Of a stretch of 64,000 nt of DNA, positions 17,773 through 25,869 are shown piece after piece. Position 1 is the stretch's first letter, and the number at the start of each line of letters is the position of its first letter. Under the pieces are notes generated by a model. That model saw only the letters and a program-made list of their open reading frames with translations. It had not been told where the DNA came from and ran no database searches. This DNA is from Nocardia aurantia (GTDB taxonomy: Bacteria > Actinomycetota > Actinomycetes > Mycobacteriales > Mycobacteriaceae): NCBI RefSeq assembly GCF_009604425.1, contig NZ_WEGI01000002.1:496001-560000 (forward strand), read 5' to 3'. The translations under genes and the position numbers were made by a program.

Positions 17773-18831
17773 ATGACCGCGCGCAGCTGGCCCGAAATCC
17801 TCGGGTCCCTCACCGATGGTGTCGATCTCACCGCGGACGAGGCTGCCTGGGCCATGGACGAGATCATGTCCGACAACGCCACCTCGGCGCAGATCGCGGC
17901 CTTCGGCGTCGCGATCAAGATGAAGGGCCCCACCCCCACCGAACTGTCCGGCCTGGCCACCGGGATGCTCCGGCACGCCACCCGGGTGCCGCTGACCACC
18001 CCGGCCATCGACATCGTCGGCACCGGTGGCGACCGCTCCGGTTCGGTGAACATCTCCACCATGTCGTCGGTGGTGGTGGCCGCCGGCGGGATCCCCGTGG
18101 TCAAGCACGGCAATCGCGCGCTGTCCTCGCGCAGCGGCGGCGCGGACGTCCTGGAGGCGCTCGGCGTCCGGATCGCGCTGGGCCCCGACGCGGTCCTGGC
18201 CTGCGTGGACCAGGCGGGCATCGCCTTCTGCTTCGCCCCGCTCTACCACCCGGCCCTGCGGTTCGCCGGCGCCGCCCGCAAGGAGATCGGCATCCCGACG
18301 GTCTTCAACGTGCTCGGCCCCCTGACCAACCCGGCCCAGCCCGCGGCCGGCCTGATCGGCTGCGCCTTCCCCGCCCTGCTCCCGGTGATCGCCGGCACCT
18401 TCGCCGAACGCGGCGCCAACGCCCTGGTCGTGCGCGGCGACGACGGCCTCGACGAGATCACCACCGCCGACCGCTCGCGCGGCTGGGTGGTCACCGGCGG
18501 CCGCGCCACCGAGATCGTCATCGACCCGGTCCGCCTGGGCATCCCCCGCGTCGAGCCCGCGGCCCTGCGCGGCGGCGACGCCACCGCGAACGCCGCCATC
18601 GCCCGCGACATGTTCGCCGGCGCCCCCGGCCCGGTCCGCGACGCCGTCCTGCTGAACTCCGCGGCCGCCATCACGGCCTACGAACTCACCCCCGAGGTCG
18701 CCGCCGGCGACCTCCACGACACCCTCGCCGCCAACCTCGTTCGCGCCGCAGCGGCCGTCGACTCGGGTGCCGCCACCGCCCTGCTGGACCGCTGGGCCAC
18801 CCTGAGCCACAAGCTCGGCGACGAGCAGTAG
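17773..18831 (+). CDS. trpD: anthranilate phosphoribosyltransferase
   Basis: A 352-residue TrpD, which joins anthranilate to PRPP in tryptophan synthesis. The PRPP-binding GTGGD (83-87), NIST (93-96), KHGNR (111-115) and SGGAD (121-125) are present, and RGDDGLDEI supplies the metal-binding acidic pair. The ATG at 17773 is preceded by AGGAG at ten bases. In M. tuberculosis trpD (Rv2192c) also sits beside ctaE (recalled). No other trp gene is in the window. Confidence 0.96.
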   Translation: MTARSWPEILGSLTDGVDLTADEAAWAMDEIMSDNATSAQIAAFGVAIKMKGPTPTELSGLATGMLRHATRVPLTTPAIDIVGTGGDRSGSVNISTMSSVVVAAGGIPVVKHGNRALSSRSGGADVLEALGVRIALGPDAVLACVDQAGIAFCFAPLYHPALRFAGAARKEIGIPTVFNVLGPLTNPAQPAAGLIGCAFPALLPVIAGTFAERGANALVVRGDDGLDEITTADRSRGWVVTGGRATEIVIDPVRLGIPRVEPAALRGGDATANAAIARDMFAGAPGPVRDAVLLNSAAAITAYELTPEVAAGDLHDTLAANLVRAAAAVDSGAATALLDRWATLSHKLGDEQ

Positions 18832-19032
18832 CCCGGTCGCGGCCCCGGTTCGAGGCGGCCGACCCACGGCAGCTCGGCCCGGACACCGGTCCGCCTTGGC
18901 GCCGGTCCAGGCGGTGCGATTGTCCGGAATGCGCCTAGGATCGAGGTGGGCTTGCGCCGATCATGATCGGGTAGGTCTTCGAACGAACCGTTTCCCATTC
19001 GGCCGCTGCGCGGCCGCCGGAAGGAGCGCTCG

Positions 19033-19482
19033 ATGCCCACTACACAGATTGCCGACGCGCCCGGGTCCGAGATCTCGGCCCAGGACCCCGGCGAGCGAAC
19101 GCCACCGGCTCGCACGCTGGCCCGCACCCTCCTCGCCGGCGCGATGGTCTTCGCCGGACTCAGCCACATATTCTGGGGCAGAACGGCTTTCCAGGCGCAG
19201 GTACCGGACTGGGTGCCGCTGGACAAGGACGGCGTGGTCATGGCGTCCGGCGGCGTGGAGATCACCCTCGGCGCCATGCTGCTGCTGGCCCGTGACGATC
19301 GGGCCCGGATCGGCCGGCTGCTCGCGCTGTTCTTCGTCGCGGTCTTCCCCGGCAATCTCGCCCAATACCTCGGCCGCCGTGACGCTTTCGGGCTCGACAC
19401 CGACCGCAAGCGGCTCATCCGCCTGTTCTTCCAGCCGGTACTCGTGCTGTGGGCATTGTGGAGCACCCGACCGAAACGCTGA
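19033..19482 (+). CDS. DoxX-like small membrane protein
   Basis: A 149-residue protein with about four hydrophobic segments. It shows the DoxX-like pattern: LLAGAMVFAGLSHIFWGR, QVPDWVP, ASGGVEITLGAMLLLAR, and FFVAVFPGNLAQYLGRRDAFGLDTDRKRLIRLFFQPVLVLW. The first 25 residues are polar. A GGAAGGAG ribosome-binding site precedes the ATG. Relatives are poorly characterised; some are linked to thiosulfate or redox metabolism. It stands alone after trpD. Confidence 0.82.
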   Translation: MPTTQIADAPGSEISAQDPGERTPPARTLARTLLAGAMVFAGLSHIFWGRTAFQAQVPDWVPLDKDGVVMASGGVEITLGAMLLLARDDRARIGRLLALFFVAVFPGNLAQYLGRRDAFGLDTDRKRLIRLFFQPVLVLWALWSTRPKR

Positions 19483-19548
19483 TTCCCGAGCCGGCCGGGA
19501 CACAGTAGCGCGCAACAGCCCGAGGAGGATGCTCCGGTGACTCCGGAG

Positions 19549-19600
19549 TCGGCTCCATACAGTCGGCGCGGCAATCGGCTCTATACAGTCGGCGCGGCAG
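19549..19600. repeat. two-copy 26-bp tandem repeat
   Basis: TCGGCTCCATACAGTCGGCG and its continuation at 19549-19574 repeats at 19575-19600 with one or two changes. It lies in the non-coding gap 19483-19787, which otherwise holds only the next repeat. Confidence 0.75.
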
Positions 19601-19650
19601 CGGTCGAGTCACCCTGCCGCGCAACGGATCTGCGAGGTTCTCCCGCGCAT

Positions 19651-19762
19651 GCGCCACCGGTCCGGGGCTGCGATATCGGCCCGACACTACGCCACCGGCC
19701 TGGGGCTGCGACATCGGCCCGACACTGCGCGACCGGCCTGGGCTGCGACATGCCCAGGGCGG
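19651..19762. repeat. three-copy tandem repeat, unit about 38-39 bp
   Basis: Units begin near 19653, 19692 and 19730. Each holds an ACCGGCCTGGGGCTGCGACA-like core followed by TCGGCCCGACACTGC; the third is truncated and more diverged. It lies downstream of the MarR gene stop on the opposite strand. No gene is present. Confidence 0.75.
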
Positions 19763-19787
19763 CCGGGCCCGGAGCCTGCCCACGAGT

Positions 19788-20243
19788 TCAGTCGGGGATC
19801 GCGTCGGTGTGGTCGGTCGGTTCGCCGACCAATTCCGCTGCGGCGTCGTGGATCTTGGACAGCGCGTGCAGCAGCTGCGTGAGTTCCGCTGCGGTGAGTG
19901 TCGCGGTTACCTTGTCCTCCAATGCTTTCCGTTCGTGCGCGATCGGAACCTGTAGCGCACGACCAGTTTCGGTGAGCCATAACCGGACCAGGCGCGCGTC
20001 CTTGTCGTCGCGGCGCCGCTCCAGTAGACCCGAGGCGGTCATGCGGTTGGCCATCTTCACCACCGTCGGCGTGGTCACGTTCAGGGCGGCGGCCATCTCC
20101 CCCGGGGTGCGGCCGTCGTTCTCCCACAGCACCGCCAGCACCAGGTTCTGACCGAGGTGCAGTCCGTGCCGCCGCATATCGCGATCGGCCAGCGCCCGCA
20201 CCAATTTCGAGGTGCGGCCGTGCAGGTCGAGGAACTCCGGCAC
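19788..20243 (-). CDS. MarR-family transcriptional regulator
   Basis: A 151-residue MarR regulator. The winged helix spans about 45-100: TPGEMAAALNVTTPTVVKMANRMTASGLLERRRDDKDARLVRLWLTETG, with the DxRxxxLxLT wing signature in the form DARLVRLWLTETG. There are no cysteines, so it is not a thiol-based redox sensor and presumably responds to a small ligand. It is divergent from the NmrA-like gene, and a perfect 19-bp inverted repeat fills the shared promoter, arguing that it represses both genes. The start is a GTG. Confidence 0.92.
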   Translation of the reverse strand: MPEFLDLHGRTSKLVRALADRDMRRHGLHLGQNLVLAVLWENDGRTPGEMAAALNVTTPTVVKMANRMTASGLLERRRDDKDARLVRLWLTETGRALQVPIAHERKALEDKVTATLTAAELTQLLHALSKIHDAAAELVGEPTDHTDAIPD

Positions 20244-20267
20244 GGGTCTCCTTCGGGTTGACGGATG

Positions 20268-20312
20268 GATCGTTTGCCGTCTAACGTTCTATTCGTTAGA
20301 CGGCAAACGATC
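20268..20312. promoter_or_regulatory. perfect 19-bp inverted repeat, probable MarR operator
   Basis: Arms GATCGTTTGCCGTCTAACG (20268-20286) and CGTTAGACGGCAAACGATC (20294-20312) are exact reverse complements separated by 7 bp. Each arm is itself nearly palindromic (CGTT...AACG), so two MarR dimers could sit side by side. It lies 24 bp from the MarR start and 12 bp from the NmrA-like start. Confidence 0.88.
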
Positions 20313-20324
20313 TGGAGGAACACA

Positions 20325-21194
20325 ATGATACTGGTCACCGGGGCCACCGGGAACGTCGGCCGTGAGCTGGTCCGCGAACTCGATCGGCGGGGCCACGCGG
20401 TGCGGATGCTGGTCCGGGATCCGGCGCGAGCAGCGGACGTGCCGGAGCGCGTGGCGCGGGTCGTCGGCGATCTCACCGAATCATCGACGCTCGCAACGGC
20501 TTTCGAAGGCATCGACGCGGCCTTCCTGCTGCTGCCAGGCCTGGCGGTGACCCCCGCCGCCGATGCCGTGGCCGCGGCCCAGCTGGCCGGGGTGCGGCGG
20601 CTGGTCCTGCTGTCGTCGTTCAATGTGCTCGGCGACCCGATGCCGATGATGGGCCGCTGGCACCACGAACGCGAGCAGATCGTCCGCGGCAGCGGCATTC
20701 CCGCGACGATCCTGCGACCCGGCGGTTATATGACCAACGCCCTGGAATGGGTGGCGGCCGTCCGATCCGGCGAACCGGTCCTGGATCCGAGCGGGCCGGG
20801 CCGCTACGCGCCGATCGATCCGGCCGATATCGCGGCGGTAGCGGCCGTGGCCCTCACCGAAGACGGCCACGCCGGCGCCGAATACGTCCTCACCGGCGAC
20901 GAAGCCTTCACCATCGCCGAACAGGTGGCGGTGCTGGCCGCGACGCTCGGCCACGACATCCCGGTGCGCACGGCCGCCACCCCGGAAGAGGCGGTCCGCG
21001 CCCGCTATTCGAACGGAGCCCCGCCCGCGCTGGCCGAGGCCATCCTCGAGGGCTTCACCCTGATGCGCGCCGACACCGTGGGCCTGCGCACCGACACCGT
21101 CGAGAAGCTGCTCGGCCGCCGCCCCGCCCGCTTCGCCGACTGGTGCGCCCGCAACGCCGGCCGCTTCCGGACCTCGGCGGACACCGAGCACTGA
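20325..21194 (+). CDS. NmrA-like / atypical SDR NAD(P)H-dependent reductase
   Basis: A 289-residue Rossmann protein of the NmrA/QorB-like atypical SDR group. TGATGNVG (residues 6-13) binds NAD(P), followed by RMLVRDP, FLLLPG, VLLSSF and TILRPGGYM. Members reduce quinones or sense NADP(H) (family knowledge); the substrate here is unknown. The ATG at 20325 has GGAGG upstream and lies 12 bp after the palindrome, so repression by the divergent MarR is very likely. Confidence 0.87.
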   Translation: MILVTGATGNVGRELVRELDRRGHAVRMLVRDPARAADVPERVARVVGDLTESSTLATAFEGIDAAFLLLPGLAVTPAADAVAAAQLAGVRRLVLLSSFNVLGDPMPMMGRWHHEREQIVRGSGIPATILRPGGYMTNALEWVAAVRSGEPVLDPSGPGRYAPIDPADIAAVAAVALTEDGHAGAEYVLTGDEAFTIAEQVAVLAATLGHDIPVRTAATPEEAVRARYSNGAPPALAEAILEGFTLMRADTVGLRTDTVEKLLGRRPARFADWCARNAGRFRTSADTEH

Positions 21195-21551
21195 GCATCG
21201 GGCCGCTCGCCCGTGTGGTCGTCGGCGCTGGGGAAGTCGTGTGACACGGCCGTTCCCGCCGAGCACCGGCCACCGGGACGATCACGACCGACCCGGTGAA
21301 AAGTACTGAGCTCGAACAGTTTCCGGACCGACACCCACAGGCACGGTCCGGCGCCGATCAGCGGACGTCGGCACCGCGGAGGCGAGATCCCTTGATACCA
21401 AGCGATGTTCGCCTGCCGCGGAGTCCGCCACACCATCACCGGAGTCGGCCGGGGCCGCATCGCCCGCGGCCGCTCCGTACGCGGCACGTATGCGGCGCTC
21501 CGACCGAGCCGATTCCGGCGCCCCACGAGATCCGCTGCACCCCCGGCGAAC
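21195..21551. other. non-coding gap between convergent genes
   Basis: 357 bp between the NmrA-like gene and the MaoC-like gene. I see no coding signal, repeat or strong terminator hairpin here. Confidence 0.5.
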
Positions 21552-22004
21552 TCAGCCCAGCAGGCGCACGATGCTCTCCGCGACGCAGGCCGGCTTCTCG
21601 GCGCCCTCGAGTTCGATGGTGACGGTACGCACCGATTCGATGCCGCCGGGGACGTCCTTCACCGCGTCCAGGGTGACCCGGGCGCGGATCCGGCCGCCCA
21701 CCGGGACCGGGGTGATGAAGCGAACCCTGTTGAGGCCGTAGTTGATTCCCATCTTCACCCCGCCCACCGTCACGGCCTGATTCACCAGCGGCACCGACAG
21801 CGACAGGGTGAGGAAGCCGTGGGCGATCGGGCGGCCGAACGGGCCGGCGGCGGCGCGCTCCGGGTCGACATGGATCCACTGGTGGTCGTCGGTGGCGTCG
21901 GCGAAGGTGTCGATGCGATCCTGTTCGACGGTGAGCCAGTCGCTGACGCCGATCTCGGTGCCGACCGCCGCCCGGAAGGCGTCGAAGTCCGGGTAATCCG
22001 TCAC
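21552..22004 (-). CDS. MaoC-like hotdog-fold enoyl-CoA hydratase
   Basis: A 150-residue MaoC-like protein. The hydratase signature is clear: DDHQWIHVDPERAAAGPFGRPIAHGFLTLSL, with catalytic Asp/His in the first half and the conserved HGF. Such enzymes hydrate trans-2-enoyl-CoA. The GTG at 22004 overlaps the fadD stop (GTGA), favouring it over upstream starts. It is the last gene of the minus-strand SDR-FadE-FadD-MaoC group. Chain-length preference is not evident. Confidence 0.9.
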   Translation of the reverse strand: MTDYPDFDAFRAAVGTEIGVSDWLTVEQDRIDTFADATDDHQWIHVDPERAAAGPFGRPIAHGFLTLSLSVPLVNQAVTVGGVKMGINYGLNRVRFITPVPVGGRIRARVTLDAVKDVPGGIESVRTVTIELEGAEKPACVAESIVRLLG

Positions 22005-23488
22005 AGGTATCGCTCCTTCAGTTCGCGCTTGAGCACCTTGTGGGTGGGGCCCAGCGGCAGTTGATCCAGGAATTCGACGCGGCGCGGATATTTGTACCGG
22101 GCCACATGTTCCTTGGCGTAGTCGATGATCTCCGCGGCGGTGACCTCGCCGTCGGGCACCACGATCGCGACGACCTCCTCGCCGTACTTCTCGTCCGGCA
22201 CACCGATCACCGCGACCTGGGCGACCCTCGGATGCCGCAGCAGCGCGGCCTCCACCTCGGTGGGATACACGTTGAACCCGCCGCGGATGATCATCTCCTT
22301 GATCCGGCCGACGATGCTCAGGAAGCCGTCGGCATCCTTGACGCCCAGGTCGCCGGTGCGGAACCAGCCGTCCACCACGGCCGCCGCGGTGGCCTCCGGA
22401 TTGCCGATGTACCGCTCGAACACGTTGTGCCCCCGCACGACCACCTCGCCGACCTCGCCCTGCGGCAGGAACACGATCTCGTCGGCCACGGCCGGATCGG
22501 CGATCTCCGCGTTCACGCCCCACACCGGCAGCCCGACCGTATTCGGCTTGATGCCCAGCAGCGGCTGGTTCACGGTCACCGTCGGCGAGGTCTCCGACAG
22601 GCCGTAGCCCTCCAGCACCGGCGCGCCGTACCCGGCCTCGAAATCCTCGAGCACCGACGGCGGCAGCGAGGCGCCGCCGGAGATGCAGAATCGCAGCCGC
22701 GGCAGCCGGTCCGCCGCCCGTCCGGCCTTGATCAGCTCGACGAACATGGTCGGCACCCCGTGGAAGATGTTCACTCCCTCGGCCACCATCAGCTCGACGG
22801 CCGCCTCGGCGCTGAACCGCGGCAGCAGCACCAGCGCCGCGCCGGCCCGCCACTGCGAGTTCAGCGACACCGTCTGCCCGAACACGTGGAACAGCGGCAG
22901 CGCGCCGAGCGCGATGTCGTCGGCGGTGACGTGGTTGGCGTCGTAGGTGTTCACCGTCGCGCACATGACCATATTGAGGTGGGTGAGCTCGGCGCCCTTG
23001 GGCCGGCCGGTGGTGCCGCTGGTGTAGAAGATCACCGCCGGGTCCAGCGGGCCGCGGGTCACGAACGTCGGGATCGGCTCCCCGGCCACCAGGCTCTTCG
23101 GGTCGATACTCGGGATGCCGACCCGCGCGGCGGCGGCCTCGCCGACCGGCGCCACCATCGGATGCGCCAGCAGCAGCGCGGCACCGCTGTCGCGCAGCAC
23201 GTGTTCCACCTCGTCGGCGGACAACAGCAGATGCACCGGCACCACGACGCCGCCCGCGGCCAGGATCGCGTAGTAGGCGCGCGGGAAGTCCGCGACGTTC
23301 GGGCACATGAGCGCGACCCGGTCGCCGGGCCGCACCCCGCGCTCGATCAGCGCCGCCGCCTGTTCGCGGACCTGTCGCCACATCTCGGCGAAACTGATTC
23401 GCTGCTCGCCCTCGACGAGGGCCACCTTGTCCGGCACGCGCCAGGCGGGCTCGGCGAGGATACTCGCCACCGACAGCGTCGCGGTCAT
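22001..23488 (-). CDS. acyl-CoA synthetase (FadD family)
   Basis: A 495-residue ANL-superfamily ligase that would activate a carboxylic acid via an acyl-adenylate to its CoA ester. Visible motifs are the P-loop YTSGTTGRPKG (155-165), YGLSETSP, GWFRTGDLG, the hinge GRIKEMI, and the C-terminal catalytic Lys in THKVLKREL. It overlaps the MaoC gene by GTGA and follows the acyl-CoA dehydrogenase by 31 bp. Together they encode activation, dehydrogenation and hydration steps of a beta-oxidation-type route. Confidence 0.94.
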   Translation of the reverse strand: MTATLSVASILAEPAWRVPDKVALVEGEQRISFAEMWRQVREQAAALIERGVRPGDRVALMCPNVADFPRAYYAILAAGGVVVPVHLLLSADEVEHVLRDSGAALLLAHPMVAPVGEAAAARVGIPSIDPKSLVAGEPIPTFVTRGPLDPAVIFYTSGTTGRPKGAELTHLNMVMCATVNTYDANHVTADDIALGALPLFHVFGQTVSLNSQWRAGAALVLLPRFSAEAAVELMVAEGVNIFHGVPTMFVELIKAGRAADRLPRLRFCISGGASLPPSVLEDFEAGYGAPVLEGYGLSETSPTVTVNQPLLGIKPNTVGLPVWGVNAEIADPAVADEIVFLPQGEVGEVVVRGHNVFERYIGNPEATAAAVVDGWFRTGDLGVKDADGFLSIVGRIKEMIIRGGFNVYPTEVEAALLRHPRVAQVAVIGVPDEKYGEEVVAIVVPDGEVTAAEIIDYAKEHVARYKYPRRVEFLDQLPLGPTHKVLKRELKERYL

Positions 23489-23519
23489 CGAATGCGCCTC
23501 CCTACCAACAGGTTCCGGC

Positions 23520-24677
23520 CTACAGACCCATATCCTTGGCGATGATCGTCTTCATGATCTCGTTGGTGCCGCCGTAGATCCGGTTCACCCGATTGTCGGC
23601 GTACAGCCGCGCGATCGGGTACTCGTTGATGAATCCGTAGCCGCCGTGCAGCTGCAGGCAGCGGTCGATCACCCGGGCGGCGACCTCGGTGCAGAACAGC
23701 TTCGCCGAGGCGGCGTCGGCCGCGGTCAGGGTGCCCGCGTCGAGCGCCTCGATCGCGCGGTCGGAGACCGCCTCGGCGGCGTCGACCTCGGCCTGGCAGG
23801 CGGCCAGTTCGAACTTGGTGTTCTGGAAACTCGCGACCGGCTTGCCGAACACGTTGCGCTGCCGGGTGTACTCCGTGGCGAACCGGATCGCCGCCGCGGC
23901 CTGCGCGTACGCGCCGACGGCGATGGACAGCCGCTCCTGCGGCAGGTTCTGGCCGAGGTAGGAGAAGCCGCGGTGCTCCTCGCCGAGCAGGTCCTCGACC
24001 GGCACCCGCACGTCCGTGAAGGACAGTTCGGCGGTGTCGGAGGTCCGCAGCCCGAGCTTGTCCAGCTTGCGGCCGACGGTGTACCCCTGCGACTTGGTGT
24101 CCACGACCAGCAGCGAGATGCCGAAGCGGCGGTCGTCCTCGCGCGGCGCGGCGGTGCGGGCGCAGACGATCACCCGGTCGGCGTGCACGCCGCCGGTGAT
24201 GAAGGTCTTGGCGCCGTTGAGCACGTAGTGGGTGCCGTCCTCGGACAGCTTCGCGGTGGTCTTCATTCCGGCCAGGTCGGAGCCGGTGCCGGGCTCGGTC
24301 ATCGCGATGGCGAACATGATCTCGCCGGCGATGAAGCCGGGGAACCAGCGCTGCTTCTGCTCCTCGGTGGCGAGCTTCTTCAGATACGGCAGGCACAGCC
24401 CGACGTGCACCCCGGAGCCGCCGAGCGACACACCCGCGCGGTGCACCTCCTCCACGAGGATGGCCTCGAACTTGAACGACTCGATGCCCGCGCCGCCGTA
24501 CTCCTCCGGCACCTCGATCCCGAAGATGCCCAATTCGCCGAGCTTGTAATAGAACTCGCGCGGCACGAGGCCGGCGGCGTACCACTCGTCGTGATGGGGC
24601 ACGACCTCGGACTCGAGGAACGAGCGGACGGTCTTGCGGAAGGCTTCGTGATCTTCGTTGTAGAGGGTGCGCTGCAT
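23520..24677 (-). CDS. acyl-CoA dehydrogenase (FadE family)
   Basis: A 385-residue flavoprotein dehydrogenase that oxidises acyl-CoA to enoyl-CoA. Family segments include AMTEPGTGSDLAGMKT (FAD/substrate site), FITGG, LGLRTSDT, QRNVFGKPV, LQLHGGYGFINEYPI and IYGGTNEIM near the C-terminus. YGGT replaces the YEGT that carries the catalytic Glu in short- and medium-chain enzymes, so the base is probably elsewhere, as in long-chain or isovaleryl types. The ATG at 24677 has AGGAGT upstream; an extended N-terminus is unlikely. Confidence 0.93.
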   Translation of the reverse strand: MQRTLYNEDHEAFRKTVRSFLESEVVPHHDEWYAAGLVPREFYYKLGELGIFGIEVPEEYGGAGIESFKFEAILVEEVHRAGVSLGGSGVHVGLCLPYLKKLATEEQKQRWFPGFIAGEIMFAIAMTEPGTGSDLAGMKTTAKLSEDGTHYVLNGAKTFITGGVHADRVIVCARTAAPREDDRRFGISLLVVDTKSQGYTVGRKLDKLGLRTSDTAELSFTDVRVPVEDLLGEEHRGFSYLGQNLPQERLSIAVGAYAQAAAAIRFATEYTRQRNVFGKPVASFQNTKFELAACQAEVDAAEAVSDRAIEALDAGTLTAADAASAKLFCTEVAARVIDRCLQLHGGYGFINEYPIARLYADNRVNRIYGGTNEIMKTIIAKDMGL

Positions 24678-24814
24678 GGGGTGACTCCTGATATATCGAT
24701 ACTGCTCGCGACGAACGGTCACGGTGCCGAACTCGGTGACGTTGTCGCGCAGAGGGACTCAGCGGCGGTGCCGCTCATGGGGCCGACGCACGGCGCCGCT
24801 GGGGGAACCGGGTG

Positions 24815-24849
24815 GGCACCGTCGCCGTGGGGACCTCGGCGACGGTGCC
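24815..24849 (-). terminator. hairpin after the SDR gene
   Basis: Arms GGCACCGTCGCCG (24815-24827) and CGGCGACGGTGCC (24837-24849) pair perfectly over 13 bp with a 9-nt loop, 12 bp beyond the SDR stop. It could separate SDR from FadE transcription or only attenuate it. Confidence 0.65.
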
Positions 24850-24861
24850 GCGCAACCGGAT

Positions 24862-25620
24862 TCAGAGTTTCCGGCCGCCGTCGACGTAGATCGTCTGGCC
24901 GGTGACGAAGGACGCCTCGTCGGACACCAGGAAGGCGACCACGTTGGCGATGTCCTCCGGCTTGCCGACCCGCCGGACGGGGGTGACCGCGGCGGCCTGC
25001 TCGGCCATCTGCTCGAGGGTGACGCCCACGCGAGCGGCGGTGGCGGCGGTCATCTCGGTGACGATGAAGCCCGGCGCGATCGCATTGACATTGATCCCGT
25101 AGGGTCCCAATTCGATCGCGAGCGTGCGGGTGAAGCCCTGGATGCCGGCCTTGGCGGCCGAGTAGTTGGCCTGGCCGCGGGCACCGAGCGCGGACACGCT
25201 GGAGGTGTTGACGATCTTGCCGTACTTCTGCTCGACCATGTATTTCTGCACGGCCCGGCTGCACAGGAACGCGCCGCGCAGATGGACCGACAGCACGGTG
25301 TCCCAGTCGTCGACCGACATCTTGAACAGCAGATTGTCGCGGATGACGCCGGCGTTGTTCACCAGTATGTCCACCGAACCAAGTTCGGCCACAACATGTT
25401 CCACGGCCGCGTTCACCTGCGCTTCGTCGGTCACGTTGCAGGCCACCGGGATCGCGGTGGCGCCGGCGGCGGTGAGCCGTTGCGCGGTTTCGGCGCAGGC
25501 GTTCTCATCGAGGTCGGCGACGGCCACGGCGATGCCCGCGGCGGCCAGCCGGGCTGCGGTGCCCGCGCCTATGCCACGGGCGGCTCCGGTGATCAGGGCC
25601 ACCTTGCGCTTGTCGGTCAT
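24862..25620 (-). CDS. short-chain dehydrogenase/reductase (FabG-like)
   Basis: A 252-residue classical SDR. It has TGAARGIG (11-18), DLDE after strand 2 (NAD(H) preference), NNAG, the catalytic SSVSALGARGQANYSAAK (Ser-Tyr-x3-Lys), and PGFIVTEM. In this cluster it probably oxidises a 3-hydroxyacyl-CoA or related alcohol, completing steps with FadD, FadE and MaoC. Its ATG overlaps the TGA of a 40-codon remnant ORF (ATGA). It is under the presumed TetR operator upstream. Confidence 0.92.
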   Translation of the reverse strand: MTDKRKVALITGAARGIGAGTAARLAAAGIAVAVADLDENACAETAQRLTAAGATAIPVACNVTDEAQVNAAVEHVVAELGSVDILVNNAGVIRDNLLFKMSVDDWDTVLSVHLRGAFLCSRAVQKYMVEQKYGKIVNTSSVSALGARGQANYSAAKAGIQGFTRTLAIELGPYGINVNAIAPGFIVTEMTAATAARVGVTLEQMAEQAAAVTPVRRVGKPEDIANVVAFLVSDEASFVTGQTIYVDGGRKL

Positions 25621-25739
25621 GAAATCTCCTGACGGTGAGGCTGGGCCCGGGCGGCGGCGTAGGGCACGACGCGCGTATCGACCCGGTCGCGGGCGACGTC
25701 GCGCACCTGCCGATGGTCGTCGCCGAGCTCGAGGTCCAT
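25617..25739 (-). pseudogene. 40-aa remnant resembling an acyl-CoA dehydrogenase N-terminus
   Basis: This ORF begins MDLELGDDHRQVRDVARD and continues VDTRVVPYAAA, like the first helix of many acyl-CoA dehydrogenases, and ends after 40 residues at a TGA overlapping the SDR start (ATGA). The rest of a dehydrogenase is absent here. It is probably a truncated FadE gene whose start still leads translation into the SDR gene. A functional micro-leader is the alternative. It is the first ORF after the TetR-type operator. Confidence 0.65.
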
Positions 25740-25750
25740 ATCCGGAAACT

Positions 25751-25799
25751 CCTAACCAAACGTTGTTAGGTTACTGCCGCACGATATCCTAACAACGTT
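25751..25799. promoter_or_regulatory. inverted-repeat operator for the divergent TetR
   Basis: AACGTTGTTAGG (25759-25770) and CCTAACAACGTT (25788-25799) are exact inverted repeats 17 bp apart. The first also forms a local palindrome with CCTAAC at 25751-25756. The spacing suggests two TetR dimers controlling the SDR/fad group and tetR itself. Confidence 0.78.
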
Positions 25800-25869
25800 C
25801 GTTTATTCAAGGTCCCCGGGTGGTCGGTGATAGGTTCGACATCCGTTCAACCTGTGGAGGAGGTGCACC

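Noticed and set aside
25751..25799. KstR (cholesterol regulon) operator
   Set aside because: The repeat differs from the KstR consensus as I know it, and the local TetR gene is the simpler owner.
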